Part shown: one piece after another, positions 11,925 to 25,600 of the stretch
Layout: each line of letters opens with the position of its first letter
How positions within the stretch are numbered: position 1 is the first letter of the stretch
Assembly (NCBI RefSeq): GCF_008831285.2
Contig: NC_045138.2
Coordinates: forward strand, 37,377,115-37,441,114
From: Nymphaea colorata
Lineage: Eukaryota > Streptophyta > Magnoliopsida > Nymphaeales > Nymphaeaceae
Reading direction: 5' to 3'
DNA: 64,000 nt
The notes under the pieces: model-generated
Databases searched by the model: none
What the model was told of the DNA's origin: nothing
Seen by the model: the letters and a program-made list of their open reading frames with translations, nothing else
Made by a program: the position numbers and the translations under genes

Positions 11925-14900
11925 GATGTAGATCTGCCTCACGTGTATGTATCATCCACTAACATTCTAATGACTAATTAGAAGACTTCATGGTGCAGGA
12001 TGTTCTTCTGCATGGAAATATGAACAGGCCAGTATGGTTTGCTTTACAATAATTTTATAGGAAGTTTTTCTGTTGTTCAATTAGTGCATTTTCCTCTGAA
12101 TTCCTATTACAGTGAGATCTCAATCTTATCGTGTTCGGCAATAGTTTTCCCTTCGACGGCGGAAACCACAGAGATTTTTGGGCATGTGGCAATGACCCAC
12201 GCAGGAGGTCCATGCTATATGAGATATAAACTAGTTATCACATGCCTCTGTAACGACTCTTTGTGCTGATTGGTTCAGCGTACTGCCAAGAATTAACAGT
12301 GAAAATCTGAATGTTTGCAACTGGGAACTTGAAAGCGGCTTAGAACAAATTATTTTGCTCCAAACCATCTCGACACCGCTACTTGAATAGAGACAAACCT
12401 CACTTTCATTACCTTTTCACTTTTTGAGATATAAATGTTGGGTTATGGTCATGAACCAGCTCATCCGTTATGAAGGCCCTCATAGAATTAGATAGCAATG
12501 AATGATGTTTTATTTTTCTCCATGACCTTTCGTCTTCCAAGAGTGGGCAGCAGGGGAAACCAAGCACACATTTCTGGGTATTCGAAGAGCGACACTCGTG
12601 AGAATAGAGTCGCGGCTTCGCTTTCAACTACAATCCACTCTCTTGCTCTGACCTTTTTCATACGATCATCGACTGGTTGACATTGCCATAATGCATGAAC
12701 TCTGCTCTCTTCCGGCGACAGTGAATTTTTGCGAGTCATTCATTCTGTGAAGATCGAACTTTTCAAAGGTCACTCACCCTCCATGAAACCGTGATCTGCT
12801 GGTGCTGCGCACTTGACGTTTTGATGCAGGACCCAAGGGAGAACTGGATAACATGATCATCTGGATTTTTCTTCAAGGAATTAGAGTTTCACGTTTGAGC
12901 CCCTCCCAACCTGCGAAGCTAACCCACCCCAAATCGGTTCAACACCCCATCGTCGTCTTTCAAATTCATATCTCGCATGGAAAATCATCCAGCCACGGGA
13001 GAGAAAAAATTTCGCCATCCAAATTCATGTAATTTTTTTTTTTAAACAGAACATGAACATGCTAACATAACATGTTTATGAATTCTCAGTATAAAGATGC
13101 TTTGTTAGGTGCTCTTTTTAATAAAATTTTGATGTTTCTACCATCAAAATTTTGGGGTTAAGAGCTGCCATTTTTTTATGATTAACAGACATGTATTCTA
13201 ACTCAGAAATGAATTGTTTAATATATGCTCCTATCAAAACATTTCTAAAATTATAGACATAAGGTTACATGGCATAAAAAATACTTTGGTAATTCATTTC
13301 AAGAGATTTCGTTTTTGACCGATTGAAGTGATATGTGATATACCCCTATCTATGTATATGCAACAAGTCGAAAAGGGAGCCTAGAGACGTAGTGTACCAA
13401 TGGAACATTCATAGAACATCCTGAATGTGCATCCTCAACCCTAAGATATAAACTCACATCTCTGACTTATTTAGGAAGAGACGTTTTCTATTTTTCTTTT
13501 ACAAGGAAAGCTACATTCACTTAGCAAGACTTCATTGAACTGTGTGTTGCACATGACCCAAGCAGACCAGGAGCCTATCTGCTACGGCCTTTGAGGCATA
13601 TTCACAGAACACTATGTTATTGTTTTATAAACGTCGTAAAGAATGAAGTAGATTTATGGAACACTGTATTCTATTATTTATTGTATGAATATACTTAAAA
13701 TTTTAGGATATATTCATGGAAGCACTAAAACAAACGCTGGTGTGGAAGAGTTTCATCGATCCAGCCATGTATATGTATCAATTTTGAACAGACAATCGAA
13801 AATTAGGATCTTATGAACTTAAAATTTATGTAAACCATGAACCTTGTCCTTGATTTCCCAAAATGCGTGCATATGCGCACAGGTTCACACGTATAACCAT
13901 GAATACGTAGCTAATGTAGATCTGCATATGTTCAGCATTTACATCCTGCACTTTGGCAAGCATGCATAGGTCAAGCTCAATGTTCTCAAAATTCGGAACC
14001 ATTTAAGAGAGATCAGACATGGCAGATCCACCCGGATCATGCTCAGTTTCAATCAATTTATGACCATACAAAGATACTAAATGATATTTTTCGTACTTTT
14101 GCATTTAGATCCAACATCTCGACCGTCCCTCTCATCCAACTGTGCCCCAAACAAATTGTAGGTCCAACTAAAACATAACATCACTGGTGCTGAACAATTG
14201 TGTCCATCCATCGCCTGAATTGGACGGTGGAGATTTAGGATTTACGCGGAAGCATGGTTGGGCAGGTTATATTTTCTAGCCACCAAGCTAATACAATTTG
14301 GATTGTTAAAGGAATTTATAATAACGGAAGTCAAACTTACATGAACATGACTGAGTAAGTACCAGAGATCCAAATGGGTTAAAAGAATGTGAGCTGTATA
14401 TTAAATTTCTACCACGTCACCGCTTAAAAACGACAAATCACAGCAGTAAATACACTACTATTTCATATTGAAGCCTTAAATGCTGTGACCTGTAAAAAAA
14501 TTGACAGTTTTACTGCTATTACCAAGTTGCATGCATTATTAACTTTTCCCTTATGACCTCCATTAATATTAGAACGTACAGTTTTTTTTTTCTTGTATGA
14601 AGCTTGTGATTAATTATTTTAAGGATCTTATAGTTTTGTTATGTTAGAAAATCTATATGAAGACCATTAATAAATGGGGACCTCAAGGGGCATGATGCAG
14701 AGGGTCGGATTAGGAACCTGTAAAAAGGCAGATTTATAGTTTGATTCTCTTGATTTGATTTTCCAAGGCCTTGTTCATTCATATATTACATTACAAATAC
14801 TATCCAGAAGCATATTATATACTGCATAAATACAAATATTTGCTAACTAAAAGTCAAAACTGCTCATCTGTACAGACGGAGACATAAGGTTTGGACTTTG

Positions 14901-15454
14901 GAGTCAATCAAGCAAAGACATCACCAATGTTTGACTGAACTGATTAACCGTTAAAAAAAGAAGAAGAATATACGTCAAAAATGCAAAAAAAAAAAAGTGA
15001 AAATCATTTATGATGTTAACTAGGAAAGAAAAGATCTGATAGTTATTGGGACGGCGCAAAGATTTTCTTTTTTTATCTCAATGATTATTTATACACTATA
15101 ATTAGTTTGTGCTGTTGTGAATTATTTGCCTAACTAGTCTGGTCTTTCATAGTTAACAAAAAAAAAAAGATTTTTTAAACCTTAAAGAAAGCACATGCAT
15201 TTAATAAATTACTTGGATCAATTATGCTTTTCATCTGTCTTTAAGTAGGAATCAAGAAAGTTAAGACATGAAGACAATGAGAATTTTTTCCAAATGAAAT
15301 CACCATGTGTTGGGCACATGGTCATTTCCATAAGTCAATTTAAAATAATAATAGTTCAGTTCATGTTATTTGAAACTATATCAGTCTTGCAATGAAAAAT
15401 TCCTGACGCTGCCTCGTTTGAAGAAATGAGAGCATGCTCCTTCATAGATTGGGA

Positions 15455-15640
15455 GCCAAGGTAGGGCTTTTAGGGGCATTGGCCCACTTCAAAAAAAAAA
15501 AAATTACATGTAAATTTTAAAATATTTCACTTGTCTTATATATAAATTTTGAAAAATGATATTTCAACCCATGTCAAAATTTAAAAACTTTAATTCAATC
15601 TCTCTCATAAAAAATTTCTGACTCCGCCCTTACTCCTTAA
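15455..15640. repeat. dispersed AT-rich repeat, family 1 copy
   Basis: One end is rich in G and C (GGGGCATTGGCCCA), followed by an A-run. The body alternates AAATTTTGAAAAATGATATTT-like and CATGTCAAAATTT-like blocks, and the far end reads AAAAAATTTCTGACTCCGCC. The same order of blocks recurs near 17,705, 19,190, 19,640, 36,975, 47,345, 58,430 and 59,410. It has no coding capacity and is unclassified. Confidence 0.65.
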
Positions 15641-17148
15641 AATACTACTTCCATGTCCTTTAAAAGGGCTCCGATTCTAAAGCACTGTAGACCTATCAGC
15701 AAAATTTACCATATCTGATCGCCTGTTGGCTGCACAGGAGACATCCGATCGACAAGTTGATGGCTAGAGAGAGAAAAGTATATAAATAAATAAATAGATT
15801 GAAAAAAAAATTGTAAGTAACCTGATCATGGGGGATTAATGGAGGGCTACGTGAAGAGGAGGACAGTTGAGAACGTCATGGCTTCATGATCAGATGAAGC
15901 AGTAGTAGTAAACAAGTAGCTGAGTTTAGCGTGGAGTTCCCTTTTTATGCAAGTTCAAAGTTGGGCGATCAATATAAAAGTGCAATACAAATCCATCCAC
16001 GTCGATGCTTTGTCACAGAGATCAGTTCTGACTCAGGAACACCACCGTGTGACTCATGTACGGCACACAAACACGCACAGATTGAGGAAGAGAAAGAATC
16101 ACTAAAAATTTTCCTCTCATTAGTAATCTGCATATGTATTGAGTGCATATTTATTTCATTTAGGGAAAATCCCATGGCCCAGGTGAAACTCTAAGCTTCA
16201 CCTATTCCAGGGTTCAGGGCTACATTACATTAATGACGATTGAATTGCAATGCAATATTCTTCATTTTTAATGAGTGGTATAACTTTGGATCTAGTCATC
16301 ATGGTACCATAATGACATGATGATTATAAAGATGACGGTGAAGATAATGAATGCTCATGACATGTACTACCTGAAGTTGCGGTCCACGAAACTTTGACAG
16401 ATCATGAAGATCAATAACGCTGAGAGTTTTTGAGGCTTTTGCTTGGATCTGAAATCAACAAAGCCAAAGATCCACGGTTTAAACAGTGGGTTCCCGTCCT
16501 ATAAACTGTGGATTTCATATTAACCTTACATTTGGATCAGGTCCGAGGCTATCAAACTTGCCCTTAAGTTGTATATGGACTAAATTTGGTACCAACGATA
16601 TTATTTTTGGGTTAAGTAACTAATGCGGCAGACCTCGCCTAAATTATGCCAACAAAATGCACTTTGAATTTTGAACTCTCAGCCTTTAATTTTGAAGCTT
16701 GAGTGTTAAATTGAAACAAATCCACGAGGAATGCTCATCTTGTTGACGGATATATATATATATATATATATGGTGTTGCCTTAGTAAGGCTTTGGTAGTT
16801 TGAGCGGGTGAAGGGGTGTAGTATATATAGTTGCTCAGGTTGGAAGGAAGGTCGATGAAAACCCAACCATCAGTAAGCATGGGCATTGGGCCGGCCAAGC
16901 CCGCTTCACGAGTTAAAACCCGTTAGTATGATTAACATTAAAAAATATATATAAATATAATTAACTATAATAAAATATATAATTGTATAATAGTAATATT
17001 ACATATAAATTATCAGGTCGAAATAGTTTGAGTCAGATGGAGCTAGGCTGGTCCGACACCCAATTTTTGGGATTGGACCTAGGATAGAGTCAGGCTGGAT
17101 ACTAGGTACAGGTACCTGACCCAATACCCAAACTTAATCATCAGTTTT

Positions 17149-17249
17149 CTGACCCAATATACTAGGACCTAGGATATTGGGTACCTGACCCAATATACTA
17201 GGATATTGGGTACCTGACCCAATATACTAGGACCTAGGATATTGGGTAC
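17149..17249. repeat. three-unit tandem repeat of palindromic units
   Basis: Three units of CTGACCCAATATACTAGG followed by ATATTGGGTAC. The first and third units carry an extra seven bases (CCTAGGA) that the second lacks. Each unit is itself an inverted repeat (ACCCAATAT against ATATTGGGT), so the tract could form serial hairpins or cruciforms. Single related half-units flank it (about 17,101-17,140 and 17,251-17,268). Confidence 0.85.
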
Positions 17250-19189
17250 TTGACTCAATACCCAAACTGGACACATTATTCTTCTGAATTGCAAATAATG
17301 GTAGTGTGGTACTTTAATTGATGAGTGTATACAAGTCCATTCAAGTATAAAATTAGCCATGAATCTCGAAAACAAGCGAATGGGCAGAAGGCTTCAGCCT
17401 TTCTTCCACTCACCCAAATGTTTGATGGTTCCAGTTCATACATAATTAAAAAAGAAAGAGAGTCACTCAAAGTATGACTATCTGTCAAATTAAATTCAAT
17501 AAAAAGCACAAAACAAGCCTCCTTATAAGGACAAAACGGTAAAAGTGCATTTTTTTTCTCAAAAGACAGATCTTTCTTCAAAAATATGTTTGAACGTCAG
17601 ATTGACTTTTGCACTTTCGAGAGATCATATATATGGCCGTGATTTTCTGAATTTTATACGATTCCATAATCAGTCCTAAATTAATTGCAATTTGTTAGCC
17701 TGGGTGGGGACAGAGTCAGGGGCTCGGCTATGGCCCCCCAAGCTTTTGAAAATTTAAATTTATCATTTATGTTTCGAAAATTTTAATTTCCACCCCAGTA
17801 GAATTTTTGAAAATTACGTTCGGCCTTCCTTTGATAAAAACGTTAGCTCCACTTCTAGCCTCGGTATTAACATTTTGAAAATGACTTCCGTTCAAAACCA
17901 TTCCACCAAAGTGATGAAATATGGTCCGACCAAGAAAAGCCTCATCAGTGAATTGAACATACGTTTTTTTTTTTAATACCAAAAAACAAGTATTCAAATG
18001 GGTCAATATTTATTTCAAAAAAAATATTATTTATTTTGACTGCTTAGAAAATCATTATTTAGTTTAAAAAAAATGACCTAAAAATGCTCTCTCTAAAAAG
18101 TGTTGTTTTCCTGACTTAGTTCACCAGTAAAGAAAGTGGCCTGATGTTAGCTCATCCTATCGAATGAGGCCCGATATCATTAATTCGCTTACACAGAGAA
18201 TATTAATGCTAAACGAAATCTATCTTGGGAAGTCGATATCATTTGATAGTCTTAGCATTGATATGAAAAGCTATGTAACTTTGAAGTCATGACAATATAA
18301 TTTTGTATTTCTCCTACAAAAATTTTGTAGGCCGTGCTTTGCACTTGTCCATCTTATATTCCTTCCAACTAGGCTTTTATATATATATATATACACACAC
18401 AAATGAGCGCACCAAATACAAATACTAATTATAAACTAAGCGGATACAATGAATGCCAACAGAAAATTGGCAACTCATAAAATTAATTATTAGTTGACTT
18501 TTAAAAACCACTTTGCGTATATTCATTTACAGGTCATCTGATCATATTGTTCGTATTGTAAATATTAGTGCACACAGGTTCTCATTATTAATATTATTCA
18601 TATTCTAAAAGCCTCAAGGATGATGTTTGCTTAGGCTCTTCTCCTCCACTGGGTTGGACTCAGCTAAATATTGGGAATACGAAACACTTTGTTCCACAGA
18701 ACACAACGTTCCTGCTTAGAGAAGCGACAGAAATTCTTATTTATAGAAATTTTAGTTTTTTTATGGGTGTTTGACGAAGAATGTCACATGACACACCTTT
18801 TACCGTGTTTGAATAGAAGTCTATGATAGATCAAGACAACAATATGTCTGCTAAAAACTTCTTTTGATTAAACATTCAGGCACGTTTTCAGGCATGTTTG
18901 AGCCTTTGGCTGCCCGACTCTTTGTTCCTGATTGGTCAATTTTACAGAGACGAAGTTCTGGTTTCTCAACGAGCCCTTTGTAAGGCAGATAAAAGATTTT
19001 GAAAACCCATATATAGACTGCATATGTTAAATCTGGAGAAACTAATATATATATATATATATATATATAAGCCCGTTTGAATGACTTGTACAATACAAAC
19101 TTTGCATCTTCACAAAACAAAGTAGTATGGGAAGCAGATGTTGCTGCCGATTAAGGGAGATGGCAGCAGAAAACAAAAAAAATTAAAAT

Positions 19190-19500
19190 ACCCTATAGGG
19201 GCCATGGCCTTTCCTCAAATTTAAAAAATTAAAAAATATTGCATGTAAAGTTTAAAATTAGTTTATCCTATATGAAAATTTTAAAAAATTATATTTCGAT
19301 CCATGTTAAAATTTTAAAACTATAGTTTAACCCTCTGCAAGGAAAAATTCCCTGCAAGATTTATAAAAGTTCAAAATATTACATGTAAAATTTAAAAGTT
19401 TTAGTTTTACATAAAAATTTTAAACATTATATTTTGGCCCTCTGTTAAAATTTTGAAACTATAGTCCAACTCCTGTAATAAAAAATTCTTAGCTCTGTCC
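19190..19500. repeat. dispersed AT-rich repeat, family 1 copy (partly doubled)
   Basis: Begins GGGGCCATGGCC and holds two successive rounds of the AAATTTTAAAA / TATATTTCG / GTTAAAATTTT block order, ending near a TTCTTAGCTCTGTCC motif. It is the clearest member of the family listed at 15,455. There is no open frame. Confidence 0.65.
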
Positions 19501-22198
19501 TGCCTTTAACAAAAAAAAAGAAAAAAGAAAAAAGAAAATTAAGCAACAATAAAAGAAAAAATGGCCCTAACATGTTAAAACTGACAAGGAGTCTCATATT
19601 AACAGTCACTAGTTACTTGCAGTGGCCAAGCCATGTATTTATATATTGGTAGCTCTTTATACGTGAATGCCCCTTAAACTTTAAAACTTAAGCTCTTAAT
19701 GCATCTTAGCCAGAAATTTCTAACTCTATCACGGGTTATCGGAGCAGTCAATTTTAAATTTTTTTCCACCTGAAAACTTTATTTTGATAAAAAAAAGTCA
19801 GCCTACTATCCTACCAACTCGTACCAATAAAAAATTGAAAGGAAGACCTGAAGGATTTCAAAGGCACGTTCGACGGAAAGCTACTTGGTTGACATTCTGG
19901 AGCCTCCAATTCAGCTGCAAATCTCCTTTTCTTCTTCTCCCATTTGATCTATTTATTAGATATTTGAAGTATCTTCTTCAACTTTTGAAGTTCTTAAGCT
20001 GTCGCCAATCAAGAAAGGCAGCCACCAAGACAATTGTTACTTTTCCTTTTGAATTTGTACCATCAAGGAGATATGGCAAGACCAATTCACCTCGTGGCTC
20101 GCCAAATTCATTGGCATGGAATCTTTCTGACGTTTAGGTTGATTTTGATGCATAGATTTATGTGGGAAAAGCAAATAAAGATAAGTTCACCGTTGAGAAA
20201 GATATGCATGGACTTGCACCATCTGATTTAGTTATTTTTGGATCCAAATTGGTTTCAGATCAATATGAAGACTCTGCAATAAACCCGAAGGTAAATGGGA
20301 GGAAAAAAAAAAAAAGGAGTACATCCATTTAGAGCACCCAAGTGAGTTGGGTTTTATCTCTTTTTCCTTACTTTTAGGGTTCGGAACTGCACCCATGTCA
20401 TGCGGTGTATTTCAATTTCAACCTACACGTAAGATACATCCTTCTTTATGCTACAAATTCATAGCCCAACTGGGGTTTGAACCGGAGACCGTAAACCCAC
20501 ACATTCGTAGTTGACATTTGATAAATAATTTATTTTCTCAACAAACGTCCGGATGGCACGGTCGTGTTCCGTACAAAATTATTTGTGTACTTTAGTCCAC
20601 AGGAGGGCTTCAGCTTTCAATATGTGTATTTATGTGGTCATATAAGCGTAAGTCGTCAAGGAAGGAAGGTGGAATCCGACCCTTCTATTAATTAGGTTAA
20701 ATCATGAGACACTGATGAACCTTGACACGCAAGGCTTGTCGATATAAATATTTATGCATATTCGGTCATTGTCCTGCCCCTTCAAAGATCATCCTTTCCT
20801 ATTTCTTGAAGGAAAATCCATCTGCTTATATGCAACATTCAACATTCGTGGTGAAACATGCATGAGACTGGTTCTAGTCTTCATCTCCAAGTTTTAGCTT
20901 CTTGTTCTATTTCCTTAGCAGCCTCACAAAAAATTCAAAGATGTTTTCATGCTTAAAAGCTTAAAAAATGACTTTTGAGTTTTTTTTTTCTGGTGAGTGA
21001 GAAGTTAATAACTCATTTTTTTGGAAAAGAGGCTGGAAAGCCTCCAATTCCCTCTAGTTATCCGGTTCTGGTTTGCATCAGCAATGACAACGGTGCACAC
21101 TCCAACTTAGGCACGGTTGCTACCAGTCTGACGGTCTAAAAGCCCTGAAAATTGTCACACTTTAAAATCTTACCCTATCGTTCTCAAAAAATTAATTCAG
21201 GAGACTTTTTCTTATGATCGTTTTGCACACCATAAATCTTACACCATCTTTCTCAAACATTAATTCAGGAGACCTTCTATAGGATTCGGTAGATGAAAAA
21301 CATGTTGACACAAGTGATTTTCTCATGAGGAGTAGGTTAGCGAACTAAAGTTTCATATTATCCACTGAGCTCTAGTGTTGTACAGTACCTTATTCGTTCT
21401 GAGGAGCAGGAGAAGCATACTTCGAAAATACAGTTAAAATGTTAAAGAAATTGTTTTGACAGTGCTGTGGAATTGTTTCTGGTTATGAACATCACACACA
21501 TACACACACACACGCGTGCGTGCAGACAGCTGGACTGAGTAAATATGAATGCTTTGTATGCTGATTATAAGATGATATGTCAAGAATAACTCTACATATT
21601 CAATTCGAATATGATCCATTGATATTTATAGCTTGAGCTTGCTCACTTCACTTAAACAAGTTCATGAACTTTAATATTGTTTATGTAAATCTTCAATACA
21701 CTAAGGTCAATTTGCTTAACCTTAGCCAATATCATAATAAATAAACTAAAATTTCAAGACAAGATGATGTTTATGAGCTTTCGTTTTTCAAAGATAAGAT
21801 GTTATTTGATTATTGAATTTTGTTTCTTGTCGGCCTTTAGAAACTCAATTTTTTTTTTTCTAAATTAAACGCTGGCCAGCTAACACGTATGGCCCTGGTC
21901 ACACGGCGCGCGCGCATGTACATACACAAGCAAGTGGAGAAGATGAATTAATAAAACAAAGGGAAAAGAAAACATGAAGCTCAAGTGCAATCCCGCAAAA
22001 GCAAGCACAATGAAACTAGGGGTTGATCCTCCAGTATTGATTTTATAGACAAAATTCTTTCACCACCTATCGTCACTCATCAATTTGTCATTTAAGATAT
22101 GCTTCAAAATTTCCTCCCTCCTACTCAATACGTAATATTTTGTGACAGCATTGAATAATTTATCATCTCCTACAGCTAGCTTTTAACTTCTTTTTATC

Positions 22199-22236
<38 letters not shown>
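22199..22236. repeat. (GT)n(AT)n compound microsatellite
   Basis: A GT run passing directly into an AT run about 460 bases upstream of the MLO start codon. Confidence 0.9.
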
Positions 22237-22694
22237 GGATGACAGAATCATAGTTGTCATTAGGTGAGCGCTGATAGCATCAGCATCGTGGAAGCTCGTT
22301 AAAGGTTCAGGCGGCAGCCATAGATAAGATTGGCCAGAGCGCGACCAAGCTCGTCTCACAGTCCGATAGGTGCTGCGTTCAGGTTCTGGAGATCATGAAC
22401 TTGGTCAATTTTTTTAAGGTGACGCCAGAGTTGTGACTTCGAGGAAGCATATCAAAGTTCTCCAAGTAAGCTCCTGATAGGCTCTATTAATAAAAGAATT
22501 TATGAGCGAGTGATGGCAGCACGGTGTGGCAAGGCAAGCTCACATGCATGTATAAAAGGAGATACAGAGTCCATAGGCGGAGCTGCACGCAGAGTAGCAT
22601 AGGACAGAGAAGCAAAGAGAATTCTAAGGCATCGGTAACAGCACGAGGATCGATCGATCATCGAAGCAAGGAGAGAAGTGAAGGTTGCAGCATC

Positions 22695-25600
22695 ATGGAA
22701 GGCCGTTCTTTGGCGGAGACGTCCACCTGGGCTTTCTCTGCTGTCTTCGCTGTGTTGATTGCTGTCTCTGTCCTCATCGAACACGCTTCACAGATTGCCA
22801 CGCGAGTACTGCGCTCTCTTTTGTTTTTTCTCTCTCTCCTTTTCTCTCTATGAATTGAAATTTGCCAGATATTTAATTTTGTTGGTTCTACTTTTAGTAT
22901 CTTTGGAGAAGAAGGAAAAAGGCTCTGATCAAGGCTCTTCAGAAGATAAAGGAAGGTTAGAAGAGTTCGGAATGAACATGGTTACTTCTTTTATATTTGA
23001 TTGGTTTTCTCACAGCTGGTGTGTACATATATGTGTAGAACTCATGCTGCTGGGCTTCATATCTTTGCTGCTCACGGTTGCTGAAAAACCCATCACAAAG
23101 ATCTGCGTCACTAAAAGCGTTAGTGAGACTTTCCTTCCTTGCTTTCTCTCCCATGAAACGAGCAAAGGAGAGTTGAATCATGGAGTTCAAGAAATGTCTT
23201 CGTGCGAAAAGAAGGTAACAGTGAATTTAACAAGGAAGAGAGAAAAACAAAATTGTTTGCAAGCCTTGTATCAAACTTTTAGTTGTAGACGCAAGTAACT
23301 GGGGAGCTTCCCTTTGTCTGCTCATGATGTTTAGGGTATGGTTTCCTTAATATCTGAAAAAGGAATAAAGCAGCTTCATATCTTCATATTTGTTCTGGCT
23401 GTCTTCCACGTCTTCTTCAGCCTGGTCACCATGACCCTAGGCTTGGCCAAGGTCTGAGAACTGCCATTTCATATATTCTGTTAATTTTAGTTAGTGAAGC
23501 CATTAACTGAGATCATGAATGGTCGTGACCTAGATGAGGAGATGGAAAGCTTGGGAAAATGAGACACACACTCTCGAATACCAGATTTCCTATGGTGAGA
23601 ATAATTATTATTCTGACGCATGTACTTGGGAATGCGTTTCGCTCAGATTATTCATGTGTATTGGACTGCGAAATTTTGCAGACCCTCGAAGGTTCAGGCT
23701 TACAAGGCAGACCTCTTTTGGGCAGCGGCACTTGAAGTTCTGGAGCAACCATCCTCTCCTCCTCTGGCCTGTAAGTTCCAGCTTCCTTGCTTTAAACATC
23801 AGCAATTTGAGTTCATAATTCGCATATAGTTTACATTTTACAATCTTGATAGTAATTAGATGGATTAAGGGAGGATCTCGCTCATAGACACAGAGTCCTT
23901 AATTTCTTTTAATCAGACGTTCTTCTTTTTGTTTATGCAGGTGGCTTTTTTCCGCCAGTTTTTCGAGGGAGTATCGAAAGCAGACTATTTCACTCTCAGA
24001 CATGGATTCATTACGGTGAGAGATCTATAGCGAGAGAGAGAGAAAGAGAGAGAGATCTGTTTGATTGTTCATCTGATCATGCCTCTTTGGATATTCGATT
24101 CTCAGGCTCATCACTTGACGGGTGGTAGCAGCTTTGACTTCCACATGTACTTGGCGAGGGCACTTGACGAAGACTTTGAGGCGGTTGTTGGCATCAGGCA
24201 CGTCTCATTCGCAAAAACAAACCATCAAATAGCTGAATGCATATATTTTATATCAATTAGTATACGCATTTGACTTTCCCTGGTATTGATTCCTTTCCTT
24301 TTTTGTTTTCTGCAGTATATGGCTGTGGATTCTTTCACTATCTTTCATTTTCTTCAAGGCAGTTGGTAACCTTTCTCTCTCTCTCTCTCTCTCTCCCCCA
24401 TTTTCTGACATTTCATATTGAGGGGTCTTGTATATTTGATTTACTGAGACTTTTCAAGCACTCATGAGGCCATTGGAAAGTATACTAATCAAGCTTGGAC
24501 CTTAAGGCAAGCAACACTTTATGTGGGTTCCAAACATATAGTACACTGTGTCAATTTGGTTGCACTTCAAGTCGCCCCCATGACCATGACCGAAGATTTT
24601 ATCATTGTGTTTATAATTGCAAATACCATCTTCTAGAAGAAGTTCAACAATATTACTTAATGACTTGCCCTTCATTTGTTTGCAGTTTTTTATCACTATT
24701 TCTGGCTTCCATTTATCCCCTTAGCGGTAAGTTTAAGCAAGATCTATTCCTTAGATTCTCTTTAATACAACTACTTGCTCAGTTATTCTAATTGTGTTGA
24801 ATTTGGATCTGCAGCTGGTTTTGGTGGTGGGAACAAAGCTGCAAGTGATCATCACAAAAATGTGTGTAAGAAGTCATCGAAAATCAGAAGTGGTTGGAGG
24901 GTCTCTGCTGGTCAAGCCCGATGACAAGCTCTTCTGGTTTGGCCACCCTCAGTTTCTCCTCTACCTCATCCACTTCATCCTCTTCCAGGTAAGAGCTCCT
25001 TGAAGGGTCATAAACGGGTCGGGTTTGGGTCGGATGTACGCATATTTGAACTGACTTAAGCGAATCTGGTTTACTCAGACTTGGATGTGGATCCAGGTAT
25101 GAATTTAGTTAAAGCCTTTGAATAGATCACTAATGAAACAAATCAATACGCTTTTAACCATCCAGATTCGAAATCTCAGTCCAGTTCTGATGCAGGACTC
25201 CGACCCAGAGCCTAACCTGTTTAAGTAATCCAGAGGCTGTTCTAGATCTGTCTAAGACAAACTAAGTTCAGGTCTGTCGGACCTTTGGTTCAGACCCGGA
25301 CCTCATTTGATGAATATTTCCTTTGATGGGTACCACATGAACAAAAGGGGAACGATATTTTCTTTGTATGTGCCACTTATCCAGCTTCATTAGTGTACAG
25401 AATGTGCAAATTTGGCCGAGGGACTCATTGGAGTTCGACTTGGAGACAGGTTCTTTGTTTTTCATTGGTACAGTCAGTGGCATGCCCCTTTTTGATATGT
25501 GACTCCATTGATGTGTGTTTCTGATGAATGGCGCCAAGCGCTGAGGTTTGCTCTGTGATCTTCTTCCTCCCTCATTGGACAACTTGAATCCGGTTTTTTG

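Larger units (their letters stand above)
11925..22694. other. gene desert of about 10.8 kb
   Basis: No supportable gene. Open frames are short (under 120 codons), lack conserved motifs and are not extended by plausible splice sites. The region is AT-rich and contains decayed dispersed repeats (15,455-15,640; 17,700-17,860; 19,190-19,500; 19,640-19,740), a palindromic tandem repeat at 17,149-17,249, and microsatellites at 16,750-16,771, 19,047-19,069 and 22,199-22,236. The last few hundred bases are the promoter and 5' leader of the MLO gene. Confidence 0.6.

Noticed and set aside
15931-16194. 87-codon frame in the gene desert
   Set aside because: No conserved motif, no exon-like extension, and normal AT-rich intergenic composition around it.
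20461-20500. Reverse-strand GGTTCAAACCCC resembling a tRNA B box
   Set aside because: The flanking bases do not form a T stem or acceptor stem, and no A box or cloverleaf can be drawn upstream.
22759-23298. 179-codon frame treated as a single exon
   Set aside because: It reads through two MLO introns; splicing at 22,955/23,039 and 23,214/23,335 gives the conserved MLO sequence instead.
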